Positions 1 through 9,203 of a DNA stretch of 64,000 bases are shown piece after piece. A program made the position numbers and the translations under genes. This DNA comes from Clostridia bacterium (GTDB taxonomy: Bacteria > Bacillota > Clostridia > Christensenellales > CAG-314): contig JAQVMT010000007.1 of NCBI GenBank assembly GCA_028703495.1, positions 33,678 through 97,677 on the forward strand, in the 5' to 3' direction. The first letter of the stretch is position 1, and the number at the start of each line of letters is the position of its first letter. The notes beneath the pieces are model-generated. The model had not been told where the DNA came from and did not search any database. It saw nothing but the letters and a program-made list of their open reading frames with translations.

Positions 1-71
1 GCATTCCGTTGTCATTGTAAAGGTCAAGCCGATTATTGCTCGTCCCTAAGGTGTTATTACAAGCGAACTAA

Positions 72-1310
72 TTAGGGCTCGGAAAGGTTTTCGGCGGTGC
101 AATCGGCTTTACAGACGACGGTATCAGAGAGCTTGACCGTTGAAACGGATATGTCGTATGTGTTTCCGAAAAGAGGATAACTGCAGAGAAGCTTTTTTGG
201 TATTCTACGATACCTTCGAGTGGCTAAAAAGCTAAGCAAAGGAAGACAAAGAGGCAGCAGTATCGTAAAAATATATATAATGTACTTGCCGAAGCCAACG
301 ACCAAATAATGGTTAACGGCTTGTTGAAAGGGCATAATAATGGGAATTACCAACGACAAAGCCGCAATAACCAGCCCCATATAGTTCACTCGATTTTTCC
401 CCTTGACGTTTAGGAAAGTAGCAAGGCTGGAGGAAGAGCAATAAAGCGTGACGGTGATCTTAATAAACACGCTGAAAAGCCAAAGCACGAGTGCAATCCA
501 TTCGATTCTCCCCTTGGAGGTGTCTGTAATAACGAATTGGCTGATTTTGGCAAAGGCGATATCCTGCATCCAAGATATATTTCCGAAAATACCCGTAAAC
601 GATACAACGAGGGCGGTTGTTAGTATAGCGCAAGAGCCGAACGAAACCAAAGGCGATAGAAAGAGCCTTTTTTTAACCTGAATTCTGTCGAGGAGCAAAG
701 CTAAGAAAAGATAATCCGAAAACCAAAAGCCGTTGCACAGGCTTGAGTAGGCTACCGGGCGAAAGCCATATTCCAACACAGGGAGTAGATTTAAGGTCTC
801 AACCTCTGGGAAGCTTAAGGCTACTAGCAAAATTGCCGCAAGCGCAATCGGTACGAACAACAGCTCCGTCATTCGGGCAATATTGCGGAAGCCCTTATTA
901 ATCGAATAGAAGGCAAACGCAAAAATAGGGACGGTGTATGCGATCCAGTTTGTGGAGATGGTAAGCACCGAACTAAACAACTCAAGGCTTTGAGAGAGTT
1001 GACATAGTAACCGTGTCAAAAAGAACACGAAGGAGATGAAAAAAATGATCTTTGAGCCAACCTTTCCGACCGTTAGCGTGAGTATTCTATTCAATGAGAG
1101 CGAGCTTTTATTGAGCTTGATTGCCCAAAGAGTAAACGATAGCAAGATGAAGTCCACTGCAAACAGCAAAAGACAGGACAGCCAGGCATCTCTTTGTGCG
1201 AAGGCAGAAAGATAAGCGGGAAGTGTCATGAACTTTCCGCCCATTGTTACGATGAAAATAAGCAATGCAAATTGCGTTGTCTTTATAGATTGATTCATAA
1301 TATTACTCAC
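72..1310 (-). CDS. Spore germination permease, GerAB/GerKB family
   Basis: Multi-spanning membrane protein of 412 aa. The N-terminal region (TTQFALLIFIVTMGGKFMTLPAYL), about ten hydrophobic segments and overall length fit the GerAB amino-acid-permease-like subunit of germinant receptors, which sits in the spore inner membrane and is thought to bind small nutrient germinants. It lies directly downstream, on the same strand, of the GerA-type subunit, the usual gerA-gerB order. The frame opens with GTG at 1310; an in-frame ATG at 1298 (preceded by GTGAG) is an alternative start. The C-terminal 40 residues are hydrophilic and longer than in many relatives. A gerC lipoprotein gene would be expected next but would fall beyond the window edge. 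Confidence 0.85.
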   Translation of the reverse strand: MSNIMNQSIKTTQFALLIFIVTMGGKFMTLPAYLSAFAQRDAWLSCLLLFAVDFILLSFTLWAIKLNKSSLSLNRILTLTVGKVGSKIIFFISFVFFLTRLLCQLSQSLELFSSVLTISTNWIAYTVPIFAFAFYSINKGFRNIARMTELLFVPIALAAILLVALSFPEVETLNLLPVLEYGFRPVAYSSLCNGFWFSDYLFLALLLDRIQVKKRLFLSPLVSFGSCAILTTALVVSFTGIFGNISWMQDIAFAKISQFVITDTSKGRIEWIALVLWLFSVFIKITVTLYCSSSSLATFLNVKGKNRVNYMGLVIAALSLVIPIIMPFQQAVNHYLVVGFGKYIIYIFTILLPLCLPLLSFLATRRYRRIPKKLLCSYPLFGNTYDISVSTVKLSDTVVCKADCTAENLSEP

Positions 1311-1425
1311 TCGTAGGGGTATATCGATTCATTTGGAATCCAAAAATTACGTTGTTGGTACAGCAGATTATACTCATTTCAAAGTAGAATGCCGTCGAAC
1401 GCCAAGCGGCGGTTTTAACGAGATA

Positions 1426-2934
1426 TTACTTTTTCCTCGTGACATTTTTCAGCTGTAGGCAATAGGGGCGTTTGTTCATTTGCGATAGAGGTTTTTTGAT
1501 GACTGCATCCTGTCTGTCATGTGGAATCGAAGGAGCAAACGGTGCGAAGTAGGGAGTATTGAAGCTTTGCAGGCTGATTAAATAGCTTAGAATAAACAGC
1601 GTAAGGATCATTATGCCGAACAAGCCGGCAATACCTCCGATAATGGTAACAAGCAGACGGAGAAGGGTGAAAAGCACGGTATTATCGGGCATAGCGTACA
1701 GCCCGATACCGCTCATCGCACCGATAACGACGGCAGGTGCGCCCAAAAGGCCTGCCTTGACTGCTGCATCGCCCAAAACTACCGCACCGACGACCGAGAG
1801 CGAAAGCCCCGCAAATCGAGGCATACGCGTGTTGGACTCTCTGAGCAGGTCGAAAAGCAGCAATACCAAAATCATCTCCGCCAAGGGTGCCAAGGATATA
1901 TTTTTGGTGGAGTTTATTATCGTTATCAGAAACTTAAGCGGTATAATCTGATAATTATAGAGCTGCAGGGAAACGTAAATTCCGGGAATGATTATCGAGC
2001 TTACTACCGAAATGAGTCGAATTATTCTCAAAAAGGAGCCTATTTCGGGCGCATCGTAGTAATCGTCGGGAGCTTGTAAATCCTCTATGAATAGGTAAGG
2101 TACGGTCAATACTATTGGACTGCCGTCAACAATTACGGCGACTCTGCCTTCGAGAAGCTTTGACGTGACAATATCGGGTTTTTCGCAGCTTCCTACCATT
2201 TTAAAGAGGGTATTTTTGCGATTATCAAGGAATTTTGCGACGTAACTGCTGTCCAAGATACCATCCATGTCGATCGAATTAATTATTTTTACCACTTCGT
2301 TGACGACTTTTTGTTTTGCAATATCCTTAAGATAGCAAACGCAAACTGTCGTTTTGGTATGTCTTCCGACCTCGAGCAGTTTGATAGTAAATGCATCGGT
2401 CCGCAGTCTTTTGCGAATAAGAGATAGATTGATTTTGAAGCTCTCCACGAAGCCTTCTCGCGGACCTTTGATAACGCTGCTTGTGGGGGGTTCGACAACG
2501 GCGCGTGTTTGGATTTTCTGTGTATCTACGACGACGGCGGTAATGGCACGGACAGGCATAGTTTTCTTGCTGTAATACCTAACGGAGGAATAGGGCTTCG
2601 TAGCTTTGTTTTTGCCGTCCAAAAATACGACTGTATAGCCCGTAAGGTACTTGAGTTTTATTTCGTCGATATTGTGAAGAAGCTCACATGTTGCGCCTGC
2701 AACCGTCGTTTCCATAAGCTCGTCATAATTCTTCGGCATATTTTTCGCCGAAATCAAATTATCGGTAATAAACTCCGAAAGAGCATCGGCATCGGTAAGG
2801 CTGTCCATAAAGAATAAATGGATATATTCGCCCTTGATGTCAATGGTTCGATGCTTAAGCTCCATATCATAACTCATTATCGCTTCAAAAAATTCGTAAT
2901 CCTTCATAGCCGTAGTATTAGTATTTATTTGCAA
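1426..2934 (-). CDS. Spore germination protein, GerA family (GerAA/GerKA-type)
   Basis: Large subunit of a Ger-type nutrient receptor in the spore inner membrane. The 502-aa protein has the expected soluble N-terminal half (to about residue 285) and a C-terminal membrane half of about five segments. The hallmark region around DYYDAPEIGSFLRIIR and RMPRFAGLSLSVVGAVVLGDAAVKAG is clear. It ends 115 bp before the gerB-type gene and is probably co-transcribed with it. The frame begins at a TTG (2934); an ATG at 2907 gives an N-terminus more like the family (KDYEFFEAIMSYD), but neither has a convincing Shine-Dalgarno sequence, so the start is uncertain. Confidence 0.9.
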   Translation of the reverse strand: MQINTNTTAMKDYEFFEAIMSYDMELKHRTIDIKGEYIHLFFMDSLTDADALSEFITDNLISAKNMPKNYDELMETTVAGATCELLHNIDEIKLKYLTGYTVVFLDGKNKATKPYSSVRYYSKKTMPVRAITAVVVDTQKIQTRAVVEPPTSSVIKGPREGFVESFKINLSLIRKRLRTDAFTIKLLEVGRHTKTTVCVCYLKDIAKQKVVNEVVKIINSIDMDGILDSSYVAKFLDNRKNTLFKMVGSCEKPDIVTSKLLEGRVAVIVDGSPIVLTVPYLFIEDLQAPDDYYDAPEIGSFLRIIRLISVVSSIIIPGIYVSLQLYNYQIIPLKFLITIINSTKNISLAPLAEMILVLLLFDLLRESNTRMPRFAGLSLSVVGAVVLGDAAVKAGLLGAPAVVIGAMSGIGLYAMPDNTVLFTLLRLLVTIIGGIAGLFGIMILTLFILSYLISLQSFNTPYFAPFAPSIPHDRQDAVIKKPLSQMNKRPYCLQLKNVTRKK

Positions 2935-3360
2935 AAAATACCGATATTTGACCTAGTCAATCTCGGCATATTTCATTAATTCATTTTTGCAGCAAACGGC
3001 ATACAAATTGGATGGATTTTCTTTAACGAGGTAGGTCAATTTACGAGTTTTGTTTGTAGTAGAAGGCGTGTTCAGACTAGCGTTAAAACGCCATCCTTCG
3101 GCTGATTCGTCTAACCGCGTTGTTCGTCGGTTAATTATTGAAGGCATTCGCCCTCCTCGCGCCTTATTATCCGAAAAGCATCTCAAAACCTGACGATTTC
3201 AAATGGTGTGAACACGATCAAACAAAGGACGAAAAAAGCTAAGGGTCAAGCCAGCAAGGCTTTGTCCTCGTATGTGACGTATAGACAGAAAAAAGTTAAA
3301 AGCCTTGACTTACACACCTTGGATAAATAAACAGGAGAAAAGAGTCTATTTTGGATTATT

Positions 3361-3987
3361 ATGACATATCATATAAATATGAAAGTGCCGTATTTGTTTA
3401 GAAACAGTTATTTTATATTGCAATCGGGACTGCGCAGGAATCGCAAAAGCTGCTTTTTGATTTGCGCGTTTGCCCTTATCGGAATGATATTGGGCGCAAT
3501 TTTTAGTAAAAAGCTTTGCGCCATCGAATGGTTTACATACAAAAACGCCGAATGGTTTTGCATGGTTATGGCGACAGACGGCGCGGTGAAGCTGATACTG
3601 CGACTTTTCTGGTCGGGCTTGAAAGCACTATTGATTATCTGCGTGGCGGGTTGCGTCAAGCAGCTTTTCTTTGTTTACTATCTAACCGTTTTGTTACGAT
3701 TTATGTCGATGTGTGTGGCGTTGGCTGTTCTTATTGCCGAGCTTGGCGTGGTCGGCGTGCTTTATCTAACGGTTTTCATAGTTTTTCAGCTTCTTTGGTT
3801 GGCACTTGTCATCGTCTTGTATGTATTGCAAAACGAAACGCACCTATGTGTTGGCAGAATCAGTCGTGAGCTTTTGATGATGAATTTTAAATACCTCATT
3901 GCAATAGCCATCTTGCTTGTGGCTGTATCGCTTGTATGCGGCGTGCTGATAATTGTAATCGTGTCTCCTCTGGCTTGCTTTGTATAG
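3361..3987 (+). CDS. Membrane protein, possibly SpoIIM-like
   Basis: 208 aa with about five hydrophobic spans (roughly residues 30-50, 83-105, 107-128, 130-155, 177-205) and a basic N-terminus. Size, topology and the first-span pattern CAFALIGMILGAIFSKK recall stage II sporulation protein M-type proteins, and it is embedded among spore genes, but I see no decisive signature; the name is a suggestion. No strong ribosome binding site precedes the ATG (the nearest AGGAG is about 26 bp upstream), so the start is not firm. The last codons and stop are echoed about 63 bp downstream (see repeat at 3974). Confidence 0.5.
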   Translation: MTYHINMKVPYLFRNSYFILQSGLRRNRKSCFLICAFALIGMILGAIFSKKLCAIEWFTYKNAEWFCMVMATDGAVKLILRLFWSGLKALLIICVAGCVKQLFFVYYLTVLLRFMSMCVALAVLIAELGVVGVLYLTVFIVFQLLWLALVIVLYVLQNETHLCVGRISRELLMMNFKYLIAIAILLVAVSLVCGVLIIVIVSPLACFV

Positions 3988-4070
3988 CTTAAACCGATAA
4001 GCCTTGCGGGCATATGCTATCTTGTTTTCTTGACTACTTGCTTTATACAACTTAAGCCGATTAAGCGTTC
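3974..4070 (+). repeat. Degenerate direct duplication (period about 63 bp) covering the 3' end of the upstream gene
   Basis: The segment from 3974 (CTTGCTTTGTATAGCTTAAA...) contains the stop codon of the preceding membrane-protein gene and recurs in decayed form from 4037 (CTTGCTTTATACAACTTAAG...). About 23 of the first 29 positions agree. The copy lies outside any reading frame. Confidence 0.6.
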
Positions 4071-4237
4071 TCATGTATTTGTAAGCATGGTTTTTTGCTC
4101 ATTCCTTGTTATCTTTTTCTTTGTCGATTGTACGTTTTCGGGCTTTGTGATTATTGCTTCCGCTCAATCTTGCTTTCATATTGCAAGGGCGAATTAATGG
4201 CGGTTGTTACTAAACAAAGCATATGCTTTTATTCGAG

Positions 4238-4352
4238 TAATCCTTTACCACTATCTCACCCGACCTTGAAGCAACTGCTATACTATTATCTCTTAACCTG
4301 ACCTTCAAGCAACAGCGATACTATTATCTCTTGACCCGACCTTGAAGCAACA
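4238..4352 (+). repeat. 38-bp tandem repeat, about three copies
   Basis: GACCTTGAAGCAAC or GACCTTCAAGCAAC recurs at 4262, 4300 and 4338, exactly 38 bp apart, with TACTATTATCTCTTRACC between copies. Copies are directly adjacent with no unique spacers, so this is not a CRISPR array. The rest of the 3988-4514 intergenic region shows nothing I recognise except the 63-bp echo at its start. Confidence 0.85.
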
Positions 4353-4514
4353 GCGGTGCGCCACATAATTTACGCACTGCCGCCGAGGAATAGAAACCCC
4401 CGTTATGCTCATTCTAATAACCTAAGGAACCACACGTCAACCGATACCGCGAATCGAAGCCGGTTGGCGGCTGTTCCCGATTTGTGTTATCGAAATACAC
4501 GGAGGGTATATTAA

Positions 4515-5726
4515 ATGAAAAAACTAGTTATATTATTTGCGGTTCTATTGATAGCTGTGACCGTTCAATCGTTTGATTTTTCACAAGGCAAGGTGCAGGC
4601 AAGTATTTATTCGATATGCAGTGAAAGCGAATCCGTCGTGCAAACCGTTGCCTCGACCGATACAAGTTCCGCTCTGCTGTCGCACGCAAAGAGCGGCTTA
4701 TTAATATCTGACAATGGTCAAGTTTTATATGAAAAGGATATGCATGCAAGGCGTCCTATAGCCAGTATGGTAAAGATAATGACTCTGACCTTGATTTTCG
4801 AAGCGATTGAAGAGGGGAAATTAAGCCTTGACGATTTGGTTACCGCAAGCGAAAACGCATCGAGCATGGGCGGTTCGCAGGCATTTTTGGATGCGAACGG
4901 CACATATAAGGCAGATGCCCTGATAAAGAGCATTGTTGTTGCCTCGGCAAACGACAGCTGTGTTGCTATGGCGGAGCATCTTTGCGGAAGCGTAACACTG
5001 TTTGTCGAGAGAATGAACGAAAAGGCGCTTGAACTTAAAATGAAGGACACAAACTTTGCAAACTGCACGGGATTGCCCGACAGCACGCAGTATTCTTCGG
5101 CTTACGATGCCGCTTTAATGACCATCGAGCTGTGCAAGCATAAGAAATTCTTCGACTACAGCAAGATATGGATGGAAGATATGGTCCACAACGACGGGAG
5201 AATCACGACTTTAACCAACACTAATAAATTAGTGAGGTTTTATCAGGGTTGCGAGGGCGGAAAGACGGGGTATACAGCCGAAGCCGGACATTGTGTGAGT
5301 GCTATTGCCGGACGAAATAATATGAGGTTGATTGCCGTAGTACTCGGCGGAGAGGATTCAAAGAGTAGGTTCGCAGATGCCAGCGGGCTGCTTAATTACG
5401 GATTCGGAGCATTCGAAAACAAGACTATGCTCAGTTGCGGTCAAGCCGTGGGTAGCGCAAAGGTTAAAAACGGCAAGATCGAAACGGTGGAAGTGATTGC
5501 GGACGGCGTTTTAAATCTATTTGGCGAAAGAGGCAAGCTAAACGGCGAAACCAAGGTGGAATACGAAGCTACCGTCAAGGCTCCCGTCAAAAAGGGTGAC
5601 GTTTTGGGAAAGGCATATTTGGTCAGCAACGGAAAAACGATTGCAAGCTTGGACCTTGTTGCGGCATCTGATGTATCTAAATTATCAATATGGGACAGCA
5701 TACGCAAAGCGGTTACGGGAAAGTAA
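4515..5726 (+). CDS. D-alanyl-D-alanine carboxypeptidase (DacF/DacB-like, PBP5 family)
   Basis: Serine-type peptidoglycan D,D-carboxypeptidase that trims the terminal D-Ala of stem peptides, acting outside the membrane; in spore-formers such enzymes tune cortex cross-linking. The 403-aa protein has a signal peptide (residues 1-30), the SxxK nucleophile motif S84-M-V-K87, the SxN motif S144-A-N146 and KTG at 250-252, plus the C-terminal beta-rich domain of PBP5-type enzymes (about 300-385) and a hydrophobic/amphipathic C-terminus. The start ATG follows GGAGGG at good spacing. It sits among spore genes, which suggests but does not prove a sporulation role. Confidence 0.93.
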   Translation: MKKLVILFAVLLIAVTVQSFDFSQGKVQASIYSICSESESVVQTVASTDTSSALLSHAKSGLLISDNGQVLYEKDMHARRPIASMVKIMTLTLIFEAIEEGKLSLDDLVTASENASSMGGSQAFLDANGTYKADALIKSIVVASANDSCVAMAEHLCGSVTLFVERMNEKALELKMKDTNFANCTGLPDSTQYSSAYDAALMTIELCKHKKFFDYSKIWMEDMVHNDGRITTLTNTNKLVRFYQGCEGGKTGYTAEAGHCVSAIAGRNNMRLIAVVLGGEDSKSRFADASGLLNYGFGAFENKTMLSCGQAVGSAKVKNGKIETVEVIADGVLNLFGERGKLNGETKVEYEATVKAPVKKGDVLGKAYLVSNGKTIASLDLVAASDVSKLSIWDSIRKAVTGK

Positions 5727-5801
5727 TATATAAGTAGATTGAAGTTTATGAAATTATTTTCATAAGATGTCGATATAATTGACAAATTTTGCGAATATTG
5801 C

Positions 5802-5830
5802 TTGCACATTGATTTCTGTTGTGCTATAAT
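5802..5830 (+). promoter_or_regulatory. SigA-type promoter for the 5864 gene
   Basis: TTGCAC (5802-5807), 17-bp spacer, TATAAT (5825-5830). The predicted transcript would start near 5837, about 27 nt before the ATG, and includes the strong AAAGGAGGG ribosome binding site. Confidence 0.8.
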
Positions 5831-5863
5831 AATCAAACAGTATTAAGTTGAAAGGAGGGCAAT

Positions 5864-6721
5864 ATGAACAAAAAAACAAAGACTATTCTATTTAGTTGCA
5901 TAGGAGTAGTGGTTGTCGCGGCGGTTGTTGTGACGCTAGTACTTACGCTTGGAGGGGGAAGCGATGAGCTAAAGCCTATTGATACTTCCACGATGTACGA
6001 TGATGCCGTATTTGAAAGCGCGGCCACACAGGAGGAAACGACTGCTTTATTTGATGCGGCAACGCAAAGAGGAACGCTTGCCGACGGAACCGTTGAGGAA
6101 GCGTTGACATGGGACCTTTATGAGATGAAGTTTTCATTCAACACATATATGACGGGCGGTTATTTAAAGGTGTCCGGCGACATCATTGCCAACAACGTCG
6201 ATAGTTTGTCAGAGAGTCTTATGACTATGGAATCGAGCAGTGAATACGTTTACGGATCCATATCAGGCGGAAAAACCGCATCGAGCGCGTATCTTAAGGA
6301 CGGATATTTCTATACCGACATTTTAGGCGCGAAGACAAAGGTCGAGTTCACGCAGGAGTATTTGAACAGCTTGATGCCGGATAATCGGAATGACATGGTG
6401 GAGACATTAGGAGAACTGCTTTCCGATTACAAAAACCTGGAAGAAAACGGTATGGTTGTCAGCATTGACACAACAGGTGACCTTATTCGCGTAAAAATTG
6501 ACTTCGGCGCTGCTTTTTTCATTGATGCAGATAGTGAGGTTGACAATGTTGTTGTCAATAAGGCTTGTATGATGATGGTATTCGATAAAAGCTACAACCT
6601 TTACGGAATAAAATACGACTGTGATATTGTAGTTGACGGAATTACTGCCGTATTTAATATGGAATTGGACAGATATTTTGGTGAAATCACGTTTCCCGAT
6701 TTATCTCAATGGGATGTGTAA
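5864..6721 (+). CDS. Membrane-anchored extracytoplasmic protein of unknown function
   Basis: 285 aa: a basic N-terminus, one membrane anchor (about residues 9-32, no lipobox cysteine) and a long acidic outside domain rich in beta-prone segments (e.g. GYLKVSGDIIANNVDSL, DGYFYTDILGAKTKVEF). The pattern of short YTD/YLK-type strands resembles lipoprotein-like cell-surface proteins of Clostridia of the LolA/LppX type, but no family can be named with confidence. It is transcribed alone from its own consensus promoter. Confidence 0.75.
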   Translation: MNKKTKTILFSCIGVVVVAAVVVTLVLTLGGGSDELKPIDTSTMYDDAVFESAATQEETTALFDAATQRGTLADGTVEEALTWDLYEMKFSFNTYMTGGYLKVSGDIIANNVDSLSESLMTMESSSEYVYGSISGGKTASSAYLKDGYFYTDILGAKTKVEFTQEYLNSLMPDNRNDMVETLGELLSDYKNLEENGMVVSIDTTGDLIRVKIDFGAAFFIDADSEVDNVVVNKACMMMVFDKSYNLYGIKYDCDIVVDGITAVFNMELDRYFGEITFPDLSQWDV

Positions 6722-6814
6722 TCAAAGCGCACATATAAGGAACCACCCGAAGATAAGCATAAGCATTTTTTCACGGTAGTAATAGTTAAGGTCTTTCTTA
6801 ACGATTAATGAAGG

Positions 6815-6845
6815 AGCGTTCGGCGCGATGCGTCGGACGCTTTCA
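6815..6845 (+). terminator. Possible terminator hairpin
   Basis: AGCGTTCG (6815-6822) pairs with CGGACGCT (6834-6841) with one G-T pair and an 11-nt loop, followed only by a short TTTC. It is a weak candidate terminator for the 5864 gene. A second small inverted repeat, GTTAAG/CTTAAC, lies just upstream at 6785-6802. Confidence 0.4.
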
Positions 6846-6977
6846 AATTCTAAAGCTTTTTATTGATTATGGTGGAAAACGATTGTCGTATATGCAACTA
6901 TTTCATATGCGAAAATATCTGGCGTTTCTATTTGTGGCAAAAATAATTACCTCAAGTCAAAATTGCAAAATAAACAG

Positions 6978-7006
6978 TTGCAATTTCCGTAAACTTATGC
7001 TACAAT
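6978..7006 (+). promoter_or_regulatory. SigA-type promoter for tRNA-Arg
   Basis: TTGCAA (6978-6983), 17-bp spacer, TACAAT (7001-7006). Predicted transcription start about 45 nt upstream of the mature tRNA. Confidence 0.75.
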
Positions 7007-7056
7007 GTAGCAGGTTTTCGGAGAACAAGGTGCTGTCGCAAAGCCGTAATTGATTT

Positions 7057-7131
7057 GCATCCGTAGTTAAATGGATATAATATGCCCCTCCTAAGGGCAA
7101 ATTGTGGGTTCGATTCCCGCCGGGTGTACCA
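7057..7131 (+). tRNA. tRNA-Arg, anticodon CCU
   Basis: Full cloverleaf: acceptor GCATCCG/CGGGTGT (one G-U, one U-G pair), D stem GTTA/TAAT, anticodon stem TGCCC/GGGCA with loop CTCCTAA (anticodon CCT), 4-nt variable region, T stem GTGGG/CCCGC with loop TTCGATT, discriminator A and encoded CCA. It reads AGG codons. Confidence 0.95.
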
Positions 7132-7136
7132 GAAAC

Positions 7137-7172
7137 GCAGTCGTTTTAACATTAAGCAACGACTGCTTTTTT
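7137..7172 (+). terminator. Rho-independent terminator after tRNA-Arg
   Basis: GCAGTCGTT (7137-7145) pairs perfectly with AACGACTGC (7158-7166), followed by TTTTTTA. Confidence 0.9.
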
Positions 7173-7291
7173 ATTGCTCTTTTTTGGATGCGTAGCAACT
7201 CCGATTCGATGCAGAAATAATTGCAGATTAAAAGCTATCGGATTATGTTTTCTGCGCTAACGCTTGAAACCATAATAAACTGCGTTTATTC

Positions 7292-7314
7292 CACGGTTTT
7301 ATACTAAAACCGTG
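7292..7314. repeat. Perfect inverted repeat
   Basis: CACGGTTTTA and TAAAACCGTG separated by 3 nt. It has no T-tract on either side, so it is more likely an operator or RNA hairpin than a terminator. It lies in the 370-bp gap before the SipL-like gene, where I otherwise see no gene or clear promoter. Confidence 0.6.
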
Positions 7315-7503
7315 CTTCCGAGTTTGAAATGGTCGTCACAAATGCCTGTGAGCAAGCTCCCGAATTTGTTCCTAGATTATCTATTATGATAATGTTTAAA
7401 GCTGAAGTGGATTAGTAAAAGTCGGATTTATGGAAACTGTCATAATCTCCAATGTTTTCAAGTAAAATAAAGGGAACAGCTATAAAACGCATTGGAGGGC
7501 TAT

Positions 7504-9048
7504 ATGAAAGGAGTGGTGAATTGTCTTGTGCCGCTGGCGGCGGCGGAAATAAGTGCAAACGCAAAGATATTACAAACGGGTATAACCGAGGTGCTTACCG
7601 CCTGTGCCGACGCATACATAACGTCGGCGGAGTGTGCCGATGGTCTAGCCGAGCTTAAGGGAGTGGTTAATTTCCGTGTGCTTTGCGTATCGAGTGAGAA
7701 TCTGCTTGTGAACTTTGATTACAACGCGGCTTTCTCAGGCAGTGTGGAAAGCGATATAATTAAGGAGAACGGACTAATCGAGGCTTCTGTCGAGGTAAAA
7801 AACGTGAATGCTACGCTTTCGTCTAACGAAATAGCTATGGAAGCGGTGTTGATGTTGACCTCGTGCTATTACAAGGAGATGGAGCTACCCGATTCGGAGT
7901 ATTCATCGGACATAATGCTGAAGCAAAAAGCCTTCAAGGTCAACCGTGCGCGTAAGATATCTCATCCTTTCGTGATAGAGGAGGAAATAACCTTGAGTAA
8001 AACGCCCGAGAGTATAATTATGCTTTCGGCGAAGGCTTGCGTGGAAAAGCAGACAGTCAATTTTGACAGCGTAGGAGTTTACGGAAAGGCTTATTTGGAG
8101 GTCTGCTACACATCCGACGGCGAACTACATTCGGAGATAATTCCCGTGGATTTCACAACCGAAATAGATCGGGTTTATCCTGATTCGGAGCTGTCTTGTT
8201 GCTTGAAAGCGGTACTGACAAAGCCACAGATAAGAATGGAAATAACCGAGGAAGGAGAAAAGAATTTGGTGTTTCGTTCGGATGCGGTAGTCGGCGGTGT
8301 ATGCAAGACCGAGGAAGAAGCGCAAATTGCAACCCAAGCATTTTCGTTGACTAATATGCTGAACGTCGATTATGCCGAGCTTTGCGGCGGCGAAGAAGTC
8401 GGTTGCGGCGAGCAAGGTATATCCGCTGAAGCAATGGTGGAGGCGCAATCGCCCAAAGCCTTGATAAACAAAAGAATCAAGATAACGCAAGCCGCAGCAT
8501 ACGATGGAATTATACACGTAGAGGGCGAAGCTCAAGCCGACCTTCTTACCGTAACCGCGGAAAAAAGCACCGAGGAAAAAGCCGAAGCCGTCGAGGTCTA
8601 TCGTAGCTATCCCGTATCTGCGCCCTTTACGGCGGACATCCCTCTGGATAGGGTAGTGCAAACCGACAAGCTTTGCACCTGCGGAATGAACTGTGAAGGT
8701 ACCAACGGCAAAGCCTGCGGACTTAACGTTTGCGCATGCGGAAGCGTGAAAAATGCCGCTTTTATTGAGAAAAACAGCGAAACAAAAATAGAGTTTGACG
8801 TAAAACTGTTGCTTAATGCCTACAAACAAAAAAGTGTCAAGGCAATTCGGTCAATAGAGGTGGGTGACGAGTTGCCCGAGAGCTTCTGTACGGTGGAGGT
8901 GTATTTCGGGCGCAAAGGCGATACACTTTGGGATGTCGCAAAGGAATTGATCGTTAGTCCAAATTTGATAACCGCCTGCAATCCCGACACAAGCTTTCCT
9001 CTTAACGACGATGCCAAGATAATTGTGTATAGAGAGTTAAAGCGTTAA
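7504..9048 (+). CDS. SipL-like spore morphogenetic protein (DUF3794 repeats + LysM)
   Basis: 514 aa. Two to three DUF3794-type beta domains (e.g. ELKGVVNFRVLCVSSENLLVNFDYNAAFS, and again after residue 150) are followed by a C-terminal LysM module (about 465-510, YFGRKGDTLWDVAKELIVSPNLITACNP). This is the architecture of SipL, the SpoIVA-interacting protein that anchors the clostridial spore coat around the forespore. The open frame extends to a TTG at 7492, but GGAGGG (7494-7499) overlaps that codon and sits 4 nt before the ATG at 7504, so the ATG is preferred. A Cys-rich stretch (about 394-425, CTCGMNCEGTNGKACGLNVCACG) is unusual. Confidence 0.85.
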   Translation: MKGVVNCLVPLAAAEISANAKILQTGITEVLTACADAYITSAECADGLAELKGVVNFRVLCVSSENLLVNFDYNAAFSGSVESDIIKENGLIEASVEVKNVNATLSSNEIAMEAVLMLTSCYYKEMELPDSEYSSDIMLKQKAFKVNRARKISHPFVIEEEITLSKTPESIIMLSAKACVEKQTVNFDSVGVYGKAYLEVCYTSDGELHSEIIPVDFTTEIDRVYPDSELSCCLKAVLTKPQIRMEITEEGEKNLVFRSDAVVGGVCKTEEEAQIATQAFSLTNMLNVDYAELCGGEEVGCGEQGISAEAMVEAQSPKALINKRIKITQAAAYDGIIHVEGEAQADLLTVTAEKSTEEKAEAVEVYRSYPVSAPFTADIPLDRVVQTDKLCTCGMNCEGTNGKACGLNVCACGSVKNAAFIEKNSETKIEFDVKLLLNAYKQKSVKAIRSIEVGDELPESFCTVEVYFGRKGDTLWDVAKELIVSPNLITACNPDTSFPLNDDAKIIVYRELKR

Positions 9049-9066
9049 CAATAATGCATGCAAGCA

Positions 9067-9108
9067 TAAAAAACCGATAACCGGAATATAAGCATTACGG
9101 TTATCGGT
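9067..9108 (-). terminator. Terminator for ispE, probably also ending the + strand transcript
   Basis: ACCGATAACCG (9073-9083) and CGGTTATCGGT (9098-9108) form an 11-bp stem. Read on the minus strand it is followed by a run of six T, placing it downstream of ispE. Confidence 0.8.
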
Positions 9109-9131
9109 GCAAAGGCATAAAAAATAAGCAA

Positions 9132-9203
9132 GCGCAGTTATCGGTAACTCGGAGCAGGTCTAAATATGCGCAGTGGTCAGTAACTCTGAGTTAGACTAAA
9201 TAT
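9132..9203 (+). repeat. 36-bp direct duplication
   Basis: GCGCAGTTATCGGTAACTCG...TCTAAATAT from 9132 recurs as GCGCAGTGGTCAGTAACTCT...ACTAAATAT from 9168, period 36 bp with several substitutions. The second copy touches the 3' end of ispE. Confidence 0.65.

Noticed and set aside
1..71. Start of a gerC lipoprotein gene
   Set aside because: Expected by synteny, but the 71 bases show stops and no ribosome binding site or clear lipobox; it cannot be supported from this window.
2953..3186. 77-aa minus-strand frame upstream of gerA
   Set aside because: Composition is not protein-like, no ribosome binding site, and it occupies the likely promoter region.
4238..4352. CRISPR array
   Set aside because: The 38-bp units are contiguous and have no unique spacers; no cas genes are present.
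6808..7053. 81-aa frame before tRNA-Arg
   Set aside because: Overlaps a hairpin and the tRNA promoter, lacks a ribosome binding site and any recognisable motif.
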